Assembly (NCBI GenBank): GCA_900537185.1
Contig: LS999826.1
Span: forward strand, 795,521 to 859,520
Reading direction: 5' to 3'
Length of the DNA stretch: 64,000 nt
DNA from: Cytophagales bacterium Alg240-R148
GTDB lineage: Bacteria > Bacteroidota > Bacteroidia > Cytophagales > Cyclobacteriaceae
The notes under the pieces are model-generated. The model was not told the DNA's origin. It made no database searches and saw only the letters and a list, made by a program, of their open reading frames with translations. Positions 33,814-42,692 of this stretch are shown here, piece after piece. The first letter of the stretch is position 1, and each line of letters starts with the position of its first letter. Made by a program: the position numbers and the translations under genes.

Positions 33814-34969
33814 AAGATAGTATACTGTGCAAAGATTTATTTAAAAGCTGTTCATTCTTTTCAGCATTCAGTTGTTGGCTGGCCGTGTTTGAATTTTTCT
33901 TGAAAAGCTCGATTTTTTCTTTGTTTAATTGCTGTATGGCAGAAGCCAAATTCATTGGATTAAAATCTTTGGCGACTACACCGCAATTGTATTGCTCCAC
34001 AATTTTTTTCATTTCAATAGAAGGGCTGATAGCAACGGCCAATCGAGCCTGGATAAATTCGAATAATTTATTGGGCAACGCGTGGGTATAATTGAAATTG
34101 ATGGGCTCTAAATGGAATAAGCCTATGTCATAAGCCTTTATTTTGTCCACAATTTCATGGCCTTTGACTGGAGGAATGATATTGATTTTTGGGTTGTCCT
34201 TTATTTTCTCTTTTAGGAAATCAATGTAGCCTTTGGTTTTTGCGGAAGCGTACAAAGGTGTTATTAACATCAAGTCCAATTCAAAACGGTCGTCGAGCCC
34301 ATCCATGATGTCGAACATATTTTCTAATTTTCTACTGAAATTGGCTACGCCATGGTGAATGATTCTAATTTTTGAGCTATCTACTTCGGTAGGGACTAGG
34401 TTAACCAATGGAGGCGCGTTGGTTATAATAATAGGTTCTACACCAAATAGTTTGTTGTACTCTATGGCCAAGCCATCACAAACCGTAGACATGCCATCGG
34501 TTTTGGGTAAATACTTTGCACACATCCAAGTATTAAAACCCTGGAAGAAAATCCTCCATATTAGTTTATCTTCAAAATGTCTTGGCGCAAATTCATGTGC
34601 GTCAAAAAACAGCTTGGTATTGCCTTTTAATAGTTGTACAGCCAAAGGCAAAGATTCAATGTCGTTGGCAAGGATCAAATCAAAAGATTTTGATTTATAT
34701 TCTTTTGTAAGGAAGTCGTAATGGTGCAAAACATGGTAGGCAGCCTTGTAGAATCTGAAGAACAACAAAAAGGCACTCCATACCTTTTTAATAAAAGGCA
34801 ATGGGCTTTGGTCTATGATGTTGTAAACCACCCCTTTGGTGTCATTTGCCCCGAAACAAACTACTTCTAATTCATATTTTTCTTTCAGAAAGTTTACTTG
34901 CCTGTTGACACGTGCATCGTGCTTGAGGTTGCTAAAACTAATAATTAAAATCTTCTTCTTATTTTCCAT
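33794..34969 (-). CDS. Glycosyltransferase
   Basis: 391 residues from ATG 34969. The longer open frame to 35062 adds 31 residues and would overlap the deacetylase by 104 bp, so the shorter start is chosen (11-bp overlap). N-terminal KKILIISFSNLKHDARVNRQVNFLKE is the opening typical of GT4-like glycosyltransferases. LFDAHEFAPRHF lies mid-way, and the C-terminal ALPNKLFEFIQARLAVAISPS holds the GT4 Glu motif. It is the last gene of the minus-strand glycan cluster. Donor and acceptor are unknown. Confidence 0.86.
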   Translation of the reverse strand: MENKKKILIISFSNLKHDARVNRQVNFLKEKYELEVVCFGANDTKGVVYNIIDQSPLPFIKKVWSAFLLFFRFYKAAYHVLHHYDFLTKEYKSKSFDLILANDIESLPLAVQLLKGNTKLFFDAHEFAPRHFEDKLIWRIFFQGFNTWMCAKYLPKTDGMSTVCDGLAIEYNKLFGVEPIIITNAPPLVNLVPTEVDSSKIRIIHHGVANFSRKLENMFDIMDGLDDRFELDLMLITPLYASAKTKGYIDFLKEKIKDNPKINIIPPVKGHEIVDKIKAYDIGLFHLEPINFNYTHALPNKLFEFIQARLAVAISPSIEMKKIVEQYNCGVVAKDFNPMNLASAIQQLNKEKIELFKKNSNTASQQLNAEKNEQLLNKSLHSILSSNQGHE

Positions 34970-36308
34970 GCAAAGTAAAGTCGCTGATAATGTTTTCGTA
35001 AATAAAACGGAATTTTTCGTCTTCCGGGTTAAAAAGTGTGTTGTTATGCCATAAAAAAACAAAATTTCCTTGGTGCTTTTTTACAGTTTGCATCAAATTA
35101 AACACTTGCTCGTTGGCTTGTTTTGGAGTCAATTGCATGTGTTCTATCGCAGCAACCTCCATAAACAACAAAGGAGACTCAATTAAATCAAGTTGTTTGC
35201 CTTGTTCAATATCAAATACTGGATAAGGATAACAAATGCCACAACGAAACCCTATATTTTCTGAATAGCCTAGGGTAGAGTCCATTTTCATATTGTTGTT
35301 GTCCCAAATGGCCCAGGTTTGTGGTACATCAAAACGCAAGTAATGCTGCCTTCCTACTAGAGTTGTAATACCACTTGTTTTATCCAGGAGCAGTTTTTCT
35401 TTTTCCCAAAGGTCTTGATCCTCAGTTGTAAGATAGGAAGGGTGGTAGCCAATGCGGTGCCCTCTTTTTTGTATGGATTCAAAAATTGGCGAAAGGCGTG
35501 GGTCATTGATTTTGAAATCAGCATCCACCTTGTGCCGGTTGCCAGTTAGAAAATAAAAATGAGACTGCAATCCATATTTTTCTGACAAACCCATGAGGTA
35601 TTCAAACTGAAAATATGGGTCGGTGGCTTTATTTATTTTTACTTGGAAGAGGTTGACCAAATTTTGAAACCCCAATTTAAAACTGCCTTTTGTTATGAAA
35701 TTGTGGGCCAACTTTTTTCTTATATTGCTGATTGTGCCCCACTTATAAATATGGTCGATGTCATGGGTGGGAATAATTTTAAAAGATCTAGGTTTTCGTT
35801 GTAAAGAAGGCTCCAATAAATTTATTAATGCCATCAGCAGGTCTATGTATTCGTTAACAATCGGTCTTTGAAAAAAATCGTATTGGGCGGCGATGGAGGC
35901 ATGGAAAGGAAAGCGGCCATGTTTGTCTTTAGGTCCAATATTTTCCTCCCACCTGCTCAACATAAAAAAACTACTGGCCAATAGATCTATTTTGCATGTT
36001 ATAATATCGGAACCCAACTCGATCTCCGGAACCCCGTAGAGTACAGGCAAGGAATCTATGGTTAACTCCGAACTACTAAACCTTTCTACCTTTTGTGGCA
36101 ATTGACTTTTATCTGGGAAAGCAGCGGGAGCAATCTTATTGAAAAAGTGGTCTTCCACTATAAGCAGTTTGTTGGATAACTCAATTCGAGTGTGCGCTGT
36201 GTCTTCAATTTTTATTGCTATTTCTAAACCAAGTACCTCTTTAAACAAATATTGAAGGACGTAGGTTTTTGCTTCTTTGAATTGTGGAGCGATGGCAATT
36301 TTTATCAT
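34959..36308 (-). CDS. Polysaccharide deacetylase-like protein with N-terminal DUF7033-type domain
   Basis: 449 residues. About 150 N-terminal residues (IAIAPQFKEAKTYVLQYLF, VLYGVPEI, DLLASSFFMLSRWEE) match the DUF7033 domain that precedes NodB-like domains in Bacteroidota glycan clusters. The NodB-like part has the metal motif start IPTHDIDH, a GHRIGYHPSY motif, FDVPQTWAIWDNN, and FRCGICYPYPVFD. LWHNNTLF lies near the end. It likely removes acetyl groups from a glycan precursor. It starts on the flippase stop codon (TAATG) and overlaps the next glycosyltransferase by 11 bp. Confidence 0.85.
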   Translation of the reverse strand: MIKIAIAPQFKEAKTYVLQYLFKEVLGLEIAIKIEDTAHTRIELSNKLLIVEDHFFNKIAPAAFPDKSQLPQKVERFSSSELTIDSLPVLYGVPEIELGSDIITCKIDLLASSFFMLSRWEENIGPKDKHGRFPFHASIAAQYDFFQRPIVNEYIDLLMALINLLEPSLQRKPRSFKIIPTHDIDHIYKWGTISNIRKKLAHNFITKGSFKLGFQNLVNLFQVKINKATDPYFQFEYLMGLSEKYGLQSHFYFLTGNRHKVDADFKINDPRLSPIFESIQKRGHRIGYHPSYLTTEDQDLWEKEKLLLDKTSGITTLVGRQHYLRFDVPQTWAIWDNNNMKMDSTLGYSENIGFRCGICYPYPVFDIEQGKQLDLIESPLLFMEVAAIEHMQLTPKQANEQVFNLMQTVKKHQGNFVFLWHNNTLFNPEDEKFRFIYENIISDFTLHGK

Positions 36309-37762
36309 TAGATTTTTTTAATGCAATTATTAACGATCCTATTGAGGTCTAACGAAACTTTCAATTGATAGGCTAGTACAACAAAGGAACCACAATATAG
36401 AATAGTTTTACTCATGCAATTGATCCAGATGTTATCTGAAATGTTAATAAAACTAACTAAAAAACACAACCCTAACAACAACACACTTTTTAAATAAGAA
36501 ACAGAAAAAGGGGAGAAATTAAACTTGATTTTCAAAAGTAAGGCCTTAGAACAGTTGTAAATGAATATGGAAATGGCTGTGGCAATTGCTGCACCTTGTA
36601 TGCCCCATAGTGGAATGAGTAAATAGTTGCTGAATATAGATAGAACTAATAACAACAAAGAAAAGACAAGGTCCCATTTGTAATACTTTGAATTGATTAT
36701 AATTATTCCATTTAACCCCAAGCCAGTATCTATCACTTTAGCAAGTGATAAAAATAAAAATACATACAAACCATTTTTATAGGTGTCATTTAAAAAGAAA
36801 AGTGCCAAATCATAATTGATCCATAATAATGTAAATACGGCAGTTCCAAAAAGGAGTTGGCTATTGGCATTTGTTTTGTATTCTGACTTAATACCATCTA
36901 CATCATTTTCTGCAAAAAAAGTAGAAATACGTACGGTAGCCGTTCTTGCCAATGCTTTAGTAGGCACAACTACCAACATAGACATATAGGCTGCAATGCT
37001 ATAAATTGCTACTTCTATCAAGCCTTCCAGTTGGCCTATTATTAAAATGTCCACCTTATTTATTAAATGGGCTGAAATGCCACTAATGGTGGTAAATAAG
37101 GAAAAAACTAACATTTTTTTAGAAGACGCTATTTTATCAATCTTAAAAGACCAATGAATAGGGGTGCTTTTTAGTAAATAGGCAAAAGCAATTAAGGCTA
37201 TCAATATTTGGGCTCCTACAAATAACAAAACAAAAACATCGAAATTGATTGCTTGGATCCAATAGAAGAAAGAAAATAGAAGCCAAAGTAGCCTTATTAC
37301 TATATTATTAAGTAGGAGTGGAACAACATTTTTATTTATGGATCTTAAGTAGGCATCCATGAACCCAAAAAAGGCAGTTGCAATAAAAAAAGGGATGAGG
37401 TAGAAAAAGTAACTTGCAAAGAGAGGCGATTTTGTTTCATAGGCCCCAATGAATACATTTTTGAAAAGCATCAAATAAATTCCAACACCAAATATTCCGA
37501 TGGTTAAAATGGTGGTACCCATTGAAAAAACAGGGTTGAATTTTTTGTCTTTATAGAAAGGGTGAAATTTTAGTACAAAATTAGGCAAACCTAAAAGGGC
37601 AAATTGCGACAATACTGCGGCTGCAGAAATCAATATCCTCGTTAATCCGAAATTTTCTTCGTTAAAAACATTGGGGAAGACCAACACAACATTGATGTAC
37701 CCAAGAACTATCCCTGAGTACAGAATCGCAGTGTAAATGAAGCTTCCTTTTTTTAATTCCAT
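36308..37762 (-). CDS. Oligosaccharide flippase, Wzx/MOP superfamily
   Basis: 484 residues with 12-14 hydrophobic segments throughout and few charged residues, the size and layout of Wzx flippases. The N-terminus is MELKKGSFIYTAILYSGIVLGYINVVLVFPNVFNEENFG..RI. The mid-section contains NKVDILIIGQLEGLIEVAIYSIA, a conserved region of lipid-linked oligosaccharide exporters. It flips undecaprenyl-linked repeat units across the inner membrane. It sits between the FemAB-like gene (5-bp gap) and the deacetylase (1-bp overlap), as expected for a polysaccharide export step. Confidence 0.88.
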   Translation of the reverse strand: MELKKGSFIYTAILYSGIVLGYINVVLVFPNVFNEENFGLTRILISAAAVLSQFALLGLPNFVLKFHPFYKDKKFNPVFSMGTTILTIGIFGVGIYLMLFKNVFIGAYETKSPLFASYFFYLIPFFIATAFFGFMDAYLRSINKNVVPLLLNNIVIRLLWLLFSFFYWIQAINFDVFVLLFVGAQILIALIAFAYLLKSTPIHWSFKIDKIASSKKMLVFSLFTTISGISAHLINKVDILIIGQLEGLIEVAIYSIAAYMSMLVVVPTKALARTATVRISTFFAENDVDGIKSEYKTNANSQLLFGTAVFTLLWINYDLALFFLNDTYKNGLYVFLFLSLAKVIDTGLGLNGIIIINSKYYKWDLVFSLLLLVLSIFSNYLLIPLWGIQGAAIATAISIFIYNCSKALLLKIKFNFSPFSVSYLKSVLLLGLCFLVSFINISDNIWINCMSKTILYCGSFVVLAYQLKVSLDLNRIVNNCIKKI

Positions 37763-37767
37763 TGGTA

Positions 37768-38691
37768 TTATTTGAATGTTTTCAAATAAAAGTTAAATAA
37801 TTTATTAGGCGTATGGGTTATATTAAAGTAGGGTTTTAGTTGGGTATTGAAACCATCAAAAAAGTGGGATATGTTGGCATTCATACTGCCTTCAAAATCA
37901 AATATTTTGTGTTGTTCAAAACTGATTTTAATACCCTCCCAAATAAGAGAGGTGGAAACACCATATGAAGCAAATTGTTGGTTGAAACCACCTAGTAAAT
38001 AGTACACTCTTTTGTTGTCCCAAGCAAAAAATATGGCACCGCAAATTTCGTTGTTGTATTTGGCAACAAGAATTTTCCCGCTATTTTTTTTCAAACATAC
38101 TTGTGTAAGTTGTTTTACCTGGTTTTCGTTTAATTTGAAAGTCTGATTCTTTCTTGTATAAGAGTCCAAAATACATTGGTGTAAAATGGAATAATCCTCT
38201 GTAGCCTCTATATTTAGATTTTTGTTCCCCTTTTTAATGTTCCTTTTGTGGTTGTTGCGTAAAGTTTTAAAGTGGTTTTCTAATTCTTTACCCTCGGTAT
38301 TGATCTCTTGGCTGTAAAAAGTTTTTTGGTCAAACCCTTTCCAATAGAGGGGCTTCCAGTTGCAGAGGCTATACCAGAAATTTTGTTCTAGGTGGTCGTA
38401 GCCAGGTAATTCCTCTAGAAGTTGTTCCGTGATTTTTATCTTTTCCGGCTCTGACAGCGCATCACTCAACCAAATACCAGTATGTTTGATCAAAGGTACA
38501 GGGGGGATGAGTTGTAATCCATATTTTTTTTGGGGAGTAAAAATCCATGCACCCAACAATTGGCCGTCTTCGGATGAAAATCTAACATCCCAATTGGAAC
38601 CTACTAAACCATCCAGAAACCAAGGCAACCAAAACAATGGAAGCTCGTGGTTGGTGTTACATAGTTTAATATATTCAGATTTTTGAGTCAT
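37768..38691 (-). CDS. FemAB-like GNAT acyltransferase
   Basis: 307 residues. The tandem GNAT-like plan shows as KTLRNNHKRNIKKGNKNLNIE (about 140-160), ILVAKYNNEICGAIFFAWDNKRVYYLLGGF (about 215-245), and a final helix and FDFEGSMNANISHFFDGFN loop. This matches the BioF2-like/FemAB group, which transfers an acyl or aminoacyl group to sugars or peptidoglycan. In polysaccharide clusters such proteins decorate the repeat unit with amino acids or acyl groups. It lies 9 bp after the sulfotransferase and 5 bp before the flippase. Confidence 0.8.
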   Translation of the reverse strand: MTQKSEYIKLCNTNHELPLFWLPWFLDGLVGSNWDVRFSSEDGQLLGAWIFTPQKKYGLQLIPPVPLIKHTGIWLSDALSEPEKIKITEQLLEELPGYDHLEQNFWYSLCNWKPLYWKGFDQKTFYSQEINTEGKELENHFKTLRNNHKRNIKKGNKNLNIEATEDYSILHQCILDSYTRKNQTFKLNENQVKQLTQVCLKKNSGKILVAKYNNEICGAIFFAWDNKRVYYLLGGFNQQFASYGVSTSLIWEGIKISFEQHKIFDFEGSMNANISHFFDGFNTQLKPYFNITHTPNKLFNFYLKTFK

Positions 38692-38700
38692 GTTCTTTTA

Positions 38701-39561
38701 TTAACTACCTTTTGTTCTACTTATTTCACTTTCAATTTGACTAGGAATGTTGAGCTCCATTCCCAAAAACTCAGATAAGGTTGCTAAGGTTGTTTTCGGA
38801 TTGGCAACTAGGTTTTCATAGGTGCAAATACAAAGGTTTTGTTTTTCGGCATCCGTTTCAATAATGTGCTCTATCGAGGAGATCTGATTTTTTACTTGGG
38901 CCAACTCCGAACCGAATGCTTCTTCGTTATTTGGGCTAACAGACCAAGTAACTTTCTGCGGTACTCCAAGCTTTCTTTTAGCTTGGATAATGGACTGTAT
39001 TGTATCCGGATGGTTTCTTTTAATCCAAATAAACTTGGCGGTTGGAAACACCTTTTGCAAGGTTTTGATTCTTAGGCTATTGTTTAAGTTTTTAATAAGC
39101 AATGGTTTCTTGGAATAGTGCATTGCGGCATGCAATTCTTGAGCCATTTCGATTTTTGATTTTTCAGAATTTAAGGGTTGCCCAGTATATGGTTTGTTTT
39201 TTGTAAACCAGCGGTACCACAGCTTGCCACACTCTGATGGAGAATACCACCCATTGGTTCTACCTAAGTCGGATCGCAAATGAATTTTATCGTTTTTCGT
39301 GAGAACTTTCGATGAAATTTTCATCCCCATCGTTATGTTTTCGTAAAACATGCAGGTCAAATTGTTAATGTAACAAAATGTTTTGGTTGAACACAGCAAT
39401 TGATAAAGCAGTGTAGACCCAGTTCTAGGCGCGCCTATAATAAATACAGGTGCAAACTGTGTTGTATTCTCAGGTGATTTTGTACCTCTGATTACATTCT
39501 GAACTTTAACAACATACTTTATCAAAGAACGCAATAAAAAAAGTGTTGCAGCTTTTATCAT
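38701..39561 (-). CDS. PAPS-dependent sulfotransferase
   Basis: 286 residues. The 5'-phosphosulfate loop is APVFIIGAPRTGSTLLYQLLCST at about residues 37-59. The 3'-phosphate site region includes KFIWIKRNHPDTIQSIIQAKR, and CTYENLVANPKTTLATLSEFLGM closes it. These are the standard blocks of the sulfotransferase family, which move sulfate from PAPS to a hydroxyl or amine. In this cluster a sulfated sugar is the likely product. No PAPS synthesis genes are present in the window. It overlaps the methyltransferase by 4 bp. Confidence 0.88.
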   Translation of the reverse strand: MIKAATLFLLRSLIKYVVKVQNVIRGTKSPENTTQFAPVFIIGAPRTGSTLLYQLLCSTKTFCYINNLTCMFYENITMGMKISSKVLTKNDKIHLRSDLGRTNGWYSPSECGKLWYRWFTKNKPYTGQPLNSEKSKIEMAQELHAAMHYSKKPLLIKNLNNSLRIKTLQKVFPTAKFIWIKRNHPDTIQSIIQAKRKLGVPQKVTWSVSPNNEEAFGSELAQVKNQISSIEHIIETDAEKQNLCICTYENLVANPKTTLATLSEFLGMELNIPSQIESEISRTKGS

Positions 39562-40331
39562 CCCGTTGGACTTTTTCTTTCTAGTAATAGCAGTATTTGA
39601 CTTGGTCTTTTGGGTGCTAGGAAGGCATTTAGATAATCGAAACTATTGGCAAAGAAATTCCCGCTTCCATTTATTTCATTTTTAGCATTACAATGCATGC
39701 AATAACTAATGTTAATATTTTGTTTTTTTACCCAGAAACTAGGAATCCAATGCTTAGAAGGTACTAAGAAGTGCTTTAATTGGGCTAAATATTTATTGTA
39801 TCCTCTAATCTTGGGGTCAATCAAAAAGTGAGACACTTCTTGCCAATCTGGAAACAAAGAGAGCAAAGACTTAAGATCGAAGCTGTGCAAATGGTTGTTT
39901 TTGTGGTACTTTTTTTTGCATTCCGGACATTGCACTACAAGTTTGTGAAGATCTTCTTTGTATGGTACAGATACCATGATGTAAGATTTGGCTATTCTAT
40001 TGAATTCTTTTATGGCCCCTCTAAGTACTTTGTCTGGAAGGTGTTCTAACATTTCACTTGAAAACACCAAGTCTACTTGGTCCTGGAATGGGATGTTGTC
40101 ACAGGAAGCCTCAATACTTTGTCCTTGAACAAACTTTAGTTTATTTGGGTTTAAATCAACACCAATTGCATTGAATTTTTTAGCGAATTCATTGGTGTAA
40201 AACCCATTCCCACAACCTATATCCATAATGCTTTGTATAGTTTCAGGGAGATTGTCGAATATAATTTTGAGCTTATCGAGGTCTGTTATATCTATTTTAT
40301 TATTGTATTCTCTTGTGCTATAATTTGACAT
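39558..40331 (-). CDS. Class I SAM-dependent methyltransferase
   Basis: 257 residues. The SAM-binding motif I is SIMDIGCGNGFYTNEFAKKF (about 38-57), with the acidic IGVDLNPNKLKF strand after it and LVFSSEMLEHLPD for motif post-I/II. A four-Cys set, CPECKKK and CMHCNAK, may form a zinc site, and a long C-terminal part continues beyond the Rossmann domain. It resembles methyltransferases in lipopolysaccharide and capsule clusters. It is the first gene of the minus-strand glycan cluster, with 118 bp to the divergent Kelch lipoprotein. Confidence 0.82.
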   Translation of the reverse strand: MSNYSTREYNNKIDITDLDKLKIIFDNLPETIQSIMDIGCGNGFYTNEFAKKFNAIGVDLNPNKLKFVQGQSIEASCDNIPFQDQVDLVFSSEMLEHLPDKVLRGAIKEFNRIAKSYIMVSVPYKEDLHKLVVQCPECKKKYHKNNHLHSFDLKSLLSLFPDWQEVSHFLIDPKIRGYNKYLAQLKHFLVPSKHWIPSFWVKKQNINISYCMHCNAKNEINGSGNFFANSFDYLNAFLAPKRPSQILLLLERKSPTG

Positions 40332-40449
40332 TATCTATGGATGCAGTACATGCAACTAGGTTTAATTTAAAATTGACATGACTTGATTAGTAATAAAAGT
40401 CATAAATTGCACGAAATTTAATGATTAAAAATTAAAAAGAGTTTAAAGG

Positions 40450-41421
40450 ATGAAATTATTGATGAGATTTTTATTGGTTGTGGTGGTAATCTATTCTTGT
40501 AAAAAAGAGGAAGTAGCTCCTGAAACACCAGAAACACCAGAGACTCCTTTACCCGAATTTGAGCTGGTAAAGGCAAATGCTGGACTTTTTAAAGAACGCA
40601 ATGGACATCAAGTTGTTGGCTACATGGACAAAATGTGGTTGATTGGAGGGTTAACAGATGATGGAATCATAGGAGATGTTTGGTCCAGTGGCGATGGGGC
40701 TGAGTGGTCCGAAGTTGGCATCATTGGAGATAAATTCGAAGAGAGAAGTGGCCACCAAGTGTTAACGTTTTCTGATAAAATGTGGATCATTGGAGGTCTT
40801 AAAACAGATAGAATAACCAGTTTGGACGATGTTTGGTATAGCAGCAATGGAAGCGACTGGACTTCTGTGGTTTTTGAAGGTACACACTTTGCTGGCAGGT
40901 ATTCGCACCAATCTATTGTTTTTAAGGACAAAATGTGGGTGATAGGTGGAAAATATAAAGAGGATATTTGGTCCAGTTCCAATGGCGCCAAGTGGGATCT
41001 TATTGTAGAAAATGCTCCTTTTGGTGTATTAGAGAAATTTCAGTTGGTAACCGACGGGGATTATATGTACGTTTTGTCTGGAACAAACGGGGATGATTAT
41101 TTTGGCAATGTTTGGAGAAGTGAGGATGGAGTAAGTTGGACTAAAATTGTGGGCAACAACGACCTTTTAAAGAGGGCGCGATCTCAAGTAGTTTATTTTG
41201 ATGAACAATTTTGGCAGATAGGGGGAGAATTCAATAATAGTCCTTTCGAGGAGGTTTACGTTTCTGATGATGGCATTACATGGGAAAAAGCCAATGTTAC
41301 AGGCACCCTATTTTCAGCAAGATTTGCGCATCAAACGGTAGTTTTTGACGATACAATTTGGGTGATTGCTGGCTACGATGGAGAGAACCGTTTAAACGAG
41401 GTTTGGAAAAAAATTAAATAG
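40450..41421 (+). CDS. Lipoprotein with Kelch-type beta-propeller
   Basis: 323 residues. Lipobox VIYSC, with Cys17 as the lipidation site, then an acidic linker with three copies of PET(P). Five to six Kelch-like repeats follow, each holding the pattern R-x-x-H-Q-x-x-x-x-x-D-x-M/I-W-x-I-G/A-G (for example RSGHQVLTFSDKMWIIGG, RYSHQSIVFKDKMWVIGG, RFAHQTVVFDDTIWVIAG), and WSSGDGAEW/WYSSNGSDW-type turns. This folds as a beta-propeller. Likely surface-exposed and binding glycan or protein. The ATG is preceded by AAAGG close by. Its neighbours are the methyltransferase (divergent) and ribE. Confidence 0.84.
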   Translation: MKLLMRFLLVVVVIYSCKKEEVAPETPETPETPLPEFELVKANAGLFKERNGHQVVGYMDKMWLIGGLTDDGIIGDVWSSGDGAEWSEVGIIGDKFEERSGHQVLTFSDKMWIIGGLKTDRITSLDDVWYSSNGSDWTSVVFEGTHFAGRYSHQSIVFKDKMWVIGGKYKEDIWSSSNGAKWDLIVENAPFGVLEKFQLVTDGDYMYVLSGTNGDDYFGNVWRSEDGVSWTKIVGNNDLLKRARSQVVYFDEQFWQIGGEFNNSPFEEVYVSDDGITWEKANVTGTLFSARFAHQTVVFDDTIWVIAGYDGENRLNEVWKKIK

Positions 41422-41473
41422 ACACGATCGAAATAGAAATAAAGTAGTACGCCGTGTCTACTTTATTTCTATT
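41421..41473 (+). repeat. Inverted repeat between Kelch gene and ribE
   Basis: AATAGAAATAAAGTAG (41432-41447) is followed by a 10-nt loop and its perfect reverse complement CTACTTTATTTCTATT (41458-41473), a 16-bp stem. A second pair, GACACG (41421-41426) with CGTGTC (41453-41458), overlaps it, so two mutually exclusive folds are possible. No T-run follows, so it is not a typical terminator. Confidence 0.7.
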
Positions 41474-41499
41474 AATTCATAAATTTATTGAAAAAAAAG

Positions 41500-42084
41500 A
41501 TGTTCACTGGTATAGTCGAAACCTTAGGGAAAATAAAATCCATAGAGACGGACAAGGAAAACCTACATTTTGAAGTGGAGTCCAACTTTAACGATGCTGT
41601 AACGGTAGACCAAAGCATTGCACATGATGGTGTTTGTTTGACGGTTACAGAAGTGCTGGACACCACTTACAAGGTGACTGCAATTAAAGAAACATTGGAA
41701 AAGACAGGACTCAAACATTGGAAACCAGGTTCGAAAGTTAATTTAGAGCGTTGTATGGTGGCCAATGGGCGCTTCGATGGGCATGTGGTACAAGGGCATG
41801 TTGATCAAACCGGTAAAGTTCAATCCATTACCGACCTCAATGGAAGCTGGGAGATCGCCATCCAATACGATGCAGGTTTGGGCAATGTGACAGTAGAGAA
41901 AGGAAGTATAACCTTAAATGGGATCAGTTTAACTTGTTTTAATTCTGAGGAAAACTCTTTTTCCGTGGCCATTATTCCATACACCTTTGAGCATACCAAT
42001 GTCCATGCGTGGAATGTAGGAGATGTGGTTAATTTGGAATTTGATATTATTGGAAAGTATGTTAAGCGCCTGATGCGTTTATAA
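41500..42084 (+). CDS. ribE: Riboflavin synthase alpha subunit
   Basis: 194 residues from ATG 41500, which gives the canonical MFTGIVE start (a TTG at 41488 also lies in frame). Two tandem lumazine-binding domains: the first has the MFTGIVETLGKIKSI opening and IAHDGVCLTVTEV; the second has GHVVQGHVDQTGKV and SITLNGISLTCFN. The second domain begins at about residue 98. It dismutates two 6,7-dimethyl-8-ribityllumazine molecules to riboflavin. Its 3' end overlaps the convergent PAP2 gene by 23 bp. The leader contains the 16-bp inverted repeat. No FMN riboswitch was seen there. Confidence 0.97.
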   Translation: MFTGIVETLGKIKSIETDKENLHFEVESNFNDAVTVDQSIAHDGVCLTVTEVLDTTYKVTAIKETLEKTGLKHWKPGSKVNLERCMVANGRFDGHVVQGHVDQTGKVQSITDLNGSWEIAIQYDAGLGNVTVEKGSITLNGISLTCFNSEENSFSVAIIPYTFEHTNVHAWNVGDVVNLEFDIIGKYVKRLMRL

Positions 42085-42643
42085 AGTATTTGGATAGTAT
42101 TTTTTTACAGGCAAAAGCTGTAATCCATCCAAAAAAACTTCCAAGAAGTCCGCCAACCAGAATATCCCCTGGGTAGTGTACGCCTAAATAAATTCTAGTG
42201 TAACTGACTACAGCAGCCCAAAGTATCATCCAATAAAAAATTTTCATTTTACCACCCAATAGTGTGATGAAAAATAATGCAAGCGCAAAGGTGTTGGCCG
42301 CGTGAGAAGAGGCAAAACCAAATGCACCACCTTTGTAATTAAAAACATGGTGAACGAGGCCTTGCAAGTCCGGTTCGTGAGAAGGTCTCAGCCGTTCGAA
42401 GAAGGGCTTCATAAAACCAGAAGTTGTTTTATCGGCCAATAATATTGCCAATCCGATAAACAAAAGTGGAACCCAAACGTTTCTATTGTAGTTTTTAAAA
42501 AGGATCCAAACCAAGAACAAATAAAAAGGGATCCAAATACCAGTGCTTGACAAATAAAACATTATGGGGTCCAAAGCCTCAAAATGGAGACCATTGAGAA
42601 AAAGAAATATTTCTTTGTCGATATTTTGTATTATTTCAAGCAT
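42062..42643 (-). CDS. PAP2 superfamily membrane phosphatase
   Basis: 193 residues, about five membrane helices. Phosphatase motifs appear in order: KPFFERLRPSHEP (motif 1, K-x6-RP), SSHAANTFALAL (motif 2, PSGH-like as ASSHA), and SYTRIYLGVHYPGDILVGG (motif 3, SR-x5-H-x3-D with TR in place of SR). The family dephosphorylates lipid phosphates such as undecaprenyl diphosphate or phosphatidylglycerol phosphate. The 23-bp 3' overlap with ribE is on opposite strands. It stands alone. Confidence 0.88.
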   Translation of the reverse strand: MLEIIQNIDKEIFLFLNGLHFEALDPIMFYLSSTGIWIPFYLFLVWILFKNYNRNVWVPLLFIGLAILLADKTTSGFMKPFFERLRPSHEPDLQGLVHHVFNYKGGAFGFASSHAANTFALALFFITLLGGKMKIFYWMILWAAVVSYTRIYLGVHYPGDILVGGLLGSFFGWITAFACKKILSKYFINASGA

Positions 42644-42692
42644 TTTTGTTTATTATGTTATACTGAAATTAAAGAATCGCTACCTACCTTTT

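Noticed and set aside
34970-35062. Extra 31 residues at the start of the minus-strand glycosyltransferase
   Set aside because: They overlap the deacetylase by 104 bp; the start at 34969 gives the normal opening KKILIISFSN.
41500-42084. FMN riboswitch or ribosomal-type leader before ribE
   Set aside because: The leader is only about 80 bp and shows a long plain inverted repeat, not the six-helix junction motif of an RFN element.
42564-42692. Extension of the DUF7793-type gene to an upstream start at 42564
   Set aside because: It would overlap the divergent PAP2 gene and its start, and the extra residues look like read-through of antisense sequence.
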